Shown piece by piece: positions 62,645 to 64,000 of a stretch of DNA of 64,000 nt. Within the stretch, counting starts at the first letter, position 1. Each line of letters begins with the position of its first letter. A program made the position numbers and the translations under genes. The DNA comes from Mesorhizobium ventifaucium (GTDB lineage: Bacteria; Pseudomonadota; Alphaproteobacteria; Rhizobiales; Rhizobiaceae), in the NCBI RefSeq assembly GCF_935822925.1, contig NZ_CAKXZS010000034.1:150446-214445 (forward strand), read 5' to 3'. The notes under the pieces are model-generated. The model saw nothing but the letters and a program-made list of their open reading frames with translations, ran no database searches and was not told the origin of the DNA.

Positions 62645-63928
62645 TTAGATACGATCTCTCAATGCATACCAGTTGAGCGCAAGAAACAGCAGAGGCGCGC
62701 GGAAGCGCCGGCCACCGGGAAAGGCCGGAATCTTCAGGTCCTCGATCAGCCTCAGGCGGTCCCGGTTGCCGGCGACGGTTTCGGCATAGAGCTTGCCGAA
62801 AAAGTTCGACAGCATGACGCCGTGGCCGGAATAGCCGCCGACCGAGATCACATTGGGCATCACCTCGCGCACGAACGGTTTTCTCGGCATCGTGATACCG
62901 ACATAGCCGCCCCAGCCATGGGTGATCTCGACATCCCTGAGGTCAGGGTAAAGCTCGGCGATCTGCCGGCGGATGTGGACATGGATGTCTTTCGGATCGT
63001 TGACAGCGTAGATCTCGCGCCCGCCGAACAGCAGCCGACCATCCGTCGATTTGCGGAAATAGCGTACTACGAAGCGGGAATCGTCGACCGCCTCACCGCC
63101 CGGCAGCACGTTTGAATCCCCAAGCGGCACCGTCGCGCCGATGAAGGAGCCGATCGGCATGATGTGCGCGGCACTGATCGGCTCGAGCGTGCCGCCATGG
63201 GCGTTGACGCCGACGAGACATTTTTCGGCGGATATCGTGCCTTTCGGCGTCGTAACCCTGACCTTGCCGCCAACGGACGCGATGCCGGTCGCCGGCGTCT
63301 GCTCGAACAGCTGCGCGCCCGCCTGCGCCGCCACTTTTGCCGTGCCGATCACCAGCTTCAGCGGGTGGATGTGCCCGGTGCCGGTGTCGCGGGTGCCGCC
63401 GAAATAGCGCGCCGAGCCCAACCGCTCCGCCGTCTCCTTGGCGTCCATGAAGCTGATGTGCGGATAGCCGAAGCGGTTCGCCATGATCTCGGCATGCGCC
63501 TTGTAGTCGTCGACGTAGCGCTGCTTGTGCGCCACCGACATCTGGCCGGGCATGTAGTCGATCTCGATCTTGTTGACGGCGGCGAATTCGAGGAGATGCG
63601 CCTTGGCCTCTTCGGCGAGGTCGAACAGCGCCCTGGCCCGGGAAAAGCCGTATTCCGCTTCGAGTTCCTCGGCCCAGGCGCGCTGGCCGGTGCCGAGCTG
63701 GCCGCCATTGCGGCCCGATGCGCCGTCGCCGAAACGATGCGCTTCGATCAGCACGACATTGCTGCTGGCCTTGGCAAGGTGCGCCGCCGCCGACAGGCCG
63801 GTAAAGCCGCCGCCAACGACGACGACGTCGCATGTCCGGTCACCGTCGAGCGCCGGGTATTCGGACCGCGGGCCGGCCGTTTCCTCATACCAGGAGCGGC
63901 CGGGGGAGATTGGGGATTGGTAAGGCAT
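62645..63928 (-). CDS. FAD-dependent amine oxidoreductase, PuuB-like
   Basis: The 427-residue protein belongs to the DAO family. The dinucleotide fold starts near residue 34 with CDVVVVGGGFTGLSAAAHLA, followed by EAHRFGDGASGRNGGQ, characteristic of gamma-glutamylputrescine oxidase and similar enzymes. Late blocks HGWGGYVGITMPRKPFVREV and VGGYSGHGVMLSNFFGKLYA match the C-terminal FAD contacts. A role in polyamine breakdown is likely by family, but no glutamylputrescine ligase or aldehyde dehydrogenase adjoins it. It starts at ATG 63928, 16 bases from a microsatellite. Confidence 0.9.
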   Translation of the reverse strand: MPYQSPISPGRSWYEETAGPRSEYPALDGDRTCDVVVVGGGFTGLSAAAHLAKASSNVVLIEAHRFGDGASGRNGGQLGTGQRAWAEELEAEYGFSRARALFDLAEEAKAHLLEFAAVNKIEIDYMPGQMSVAHKQRYVDDYKAHAEIMANRFGYPHISFMDAKETAERLGSARYFGGTRDTGTGHIHPLKLVIGTAKVAAQAGAQLFEQTPATGIASVGGKVRVTTPKGTISAEKCLVGVNAHGGTLEPISAAHIMPIGSFIGATVPLGDSNVLPGGEAVDDSRFVVRYFRKSTDGRLLFGGREIYAVNDPKDIHVHIRRQIAELYPDLRDVEITHGWGGYVGITMPRKPFVREVMPNVISVGGYSGHGVMLSNFFGKLYAETVAGNRDRLRLIEDLKIPAFPGGRRFRAPLLFLALNWYALRDRI

Positions 63929-63944
63929 GATGCTCGGGTTAGGG

Positions 63945-64000
63945 CAGTAGGGCAGTAGGGCAGTAGGGCAGTAGGGCAGTAGGGCAGTAGGGCAGTAGGG
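63945..64000. repeat. 8-bp microsatellite (CAGTAGGG)n, at least 7 copies
   Basis: Seven exact consecutive copies of CAGTAGGG fill the last 56 bases and run out of the window, so the array is longer. Imperfect sequence GGTTAGGG precedes it. On the coding strand of the oxidoreductase it reads CCCTACTG and lies upstream of the start codon. Length changes would alter promoter spacing and not a reading frame. Confidence 0.95.

Noticed and set aside
1..64000. tRNA, rRNA or att sites
   Set aside because: I looked for cloverleaf-like segments with CCA ends, rRNA motifs and tRNA-adjacent direct repeats and saw none; short or divergent tRNAs could still have been missed by eye.

Overview
The window looks like a chromosomal stretch from an alphaproteobacterium of the order Hyphomicrobiales, most probably Mesorhizobium or a close relative. 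The reasons are the high GC content, a zwf-pgl-edd operon, rhizobial-type exopolysaccharide genes, DUF1127 and CYTH-CHAD proteins, several class III cyclases with fused partners, and interspersed palindromic elements of the rhizobial RIME kind. I made this assignment from sequence character alone; no database was searched. No rRNA, tRNA, CRISPR array, phage or complete insertion sequence was found.

Layout. 0-2.7 kb: an SAF-domain NAD(P)-dependent oxidoreductase, proC and three tandem copies of a palindromic element. 2.7-8.1 kb and 15.7-19.4 kb: two halves of a polysaccharide locus. The first holds a ligase/polymerase-like membrane protein, four glycosyltransferase-type genes and a short divergent promoter; the second holds a flippase and a Wzz-type chain-length protein. 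Between them (8.4-15.6 kb) lie a DUF1127 gene, a tight four-gene sensory cluster (secreted CxxCH heme-type sensor, hybrid histidine kinase with two receivers, single receiver, receiver-adenylate cyclase), and a small gene broken by an in-frame stop. 19.5-23.3 kb: folD, a GlxA-type AraC regulator and a secreted VWA protein. 23.7-25.2 kb: wreckage of a sugar ABC transporter. 25.2-38.3 kb: an accessory patchwork with a cyclase/alpha-beta-hydrolase fusion, a CYTH-CHAD protein, several very small genes, decayed extensin-like and HNH genes, an MFS transporter, a large cyclase/TPR/HEAT protein, and an orphan peptide-type binding protein lying between the intact cyclase tail and a broken second copy of it.

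38.6-42.7 kb: a FadR-type regulator with a clear palindromic operator, a three-gene TRAP transporter and an RpiB-type isomerase, presumably a rare sugar or sugar-acid uptake operon. 43.0-44.2 kb: an orphan gene of unknown function with a possible nuclease-like motif. 44.5-49.0 kb: a LysR regulator facing an operon of two short-chain dehydrogenases, an NADP-reductase-like gene, a SnoaL-like protein and a methyltransferase-like protein; the LysR and reductase genes are each broken by one apparent single-base indel. 49.3-56 kb: a catabolic-type acetolactate synthase, an OmpA-like lipoprotein with an L,D-transpeptidase, a lipoprotein aminopeptidase and an MscS channel. 56.2-60.3 kb: edd, pgl and zwf, giving the oxidative entry to the Entner-Doudoroff pathway. 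60.5-64 kb: an SDR, a palindromic element, an SH3-domain protein and a PuuB-like amine oxidoreductase whose start is 16 bases from an 8-base microsatellite.

The most notable system is the heme-type sensor to cyclase cluster inserted in the polysaccharide locus. The most notable structural features are the cyclase-tail duplication and the number of genes broken at single bases.
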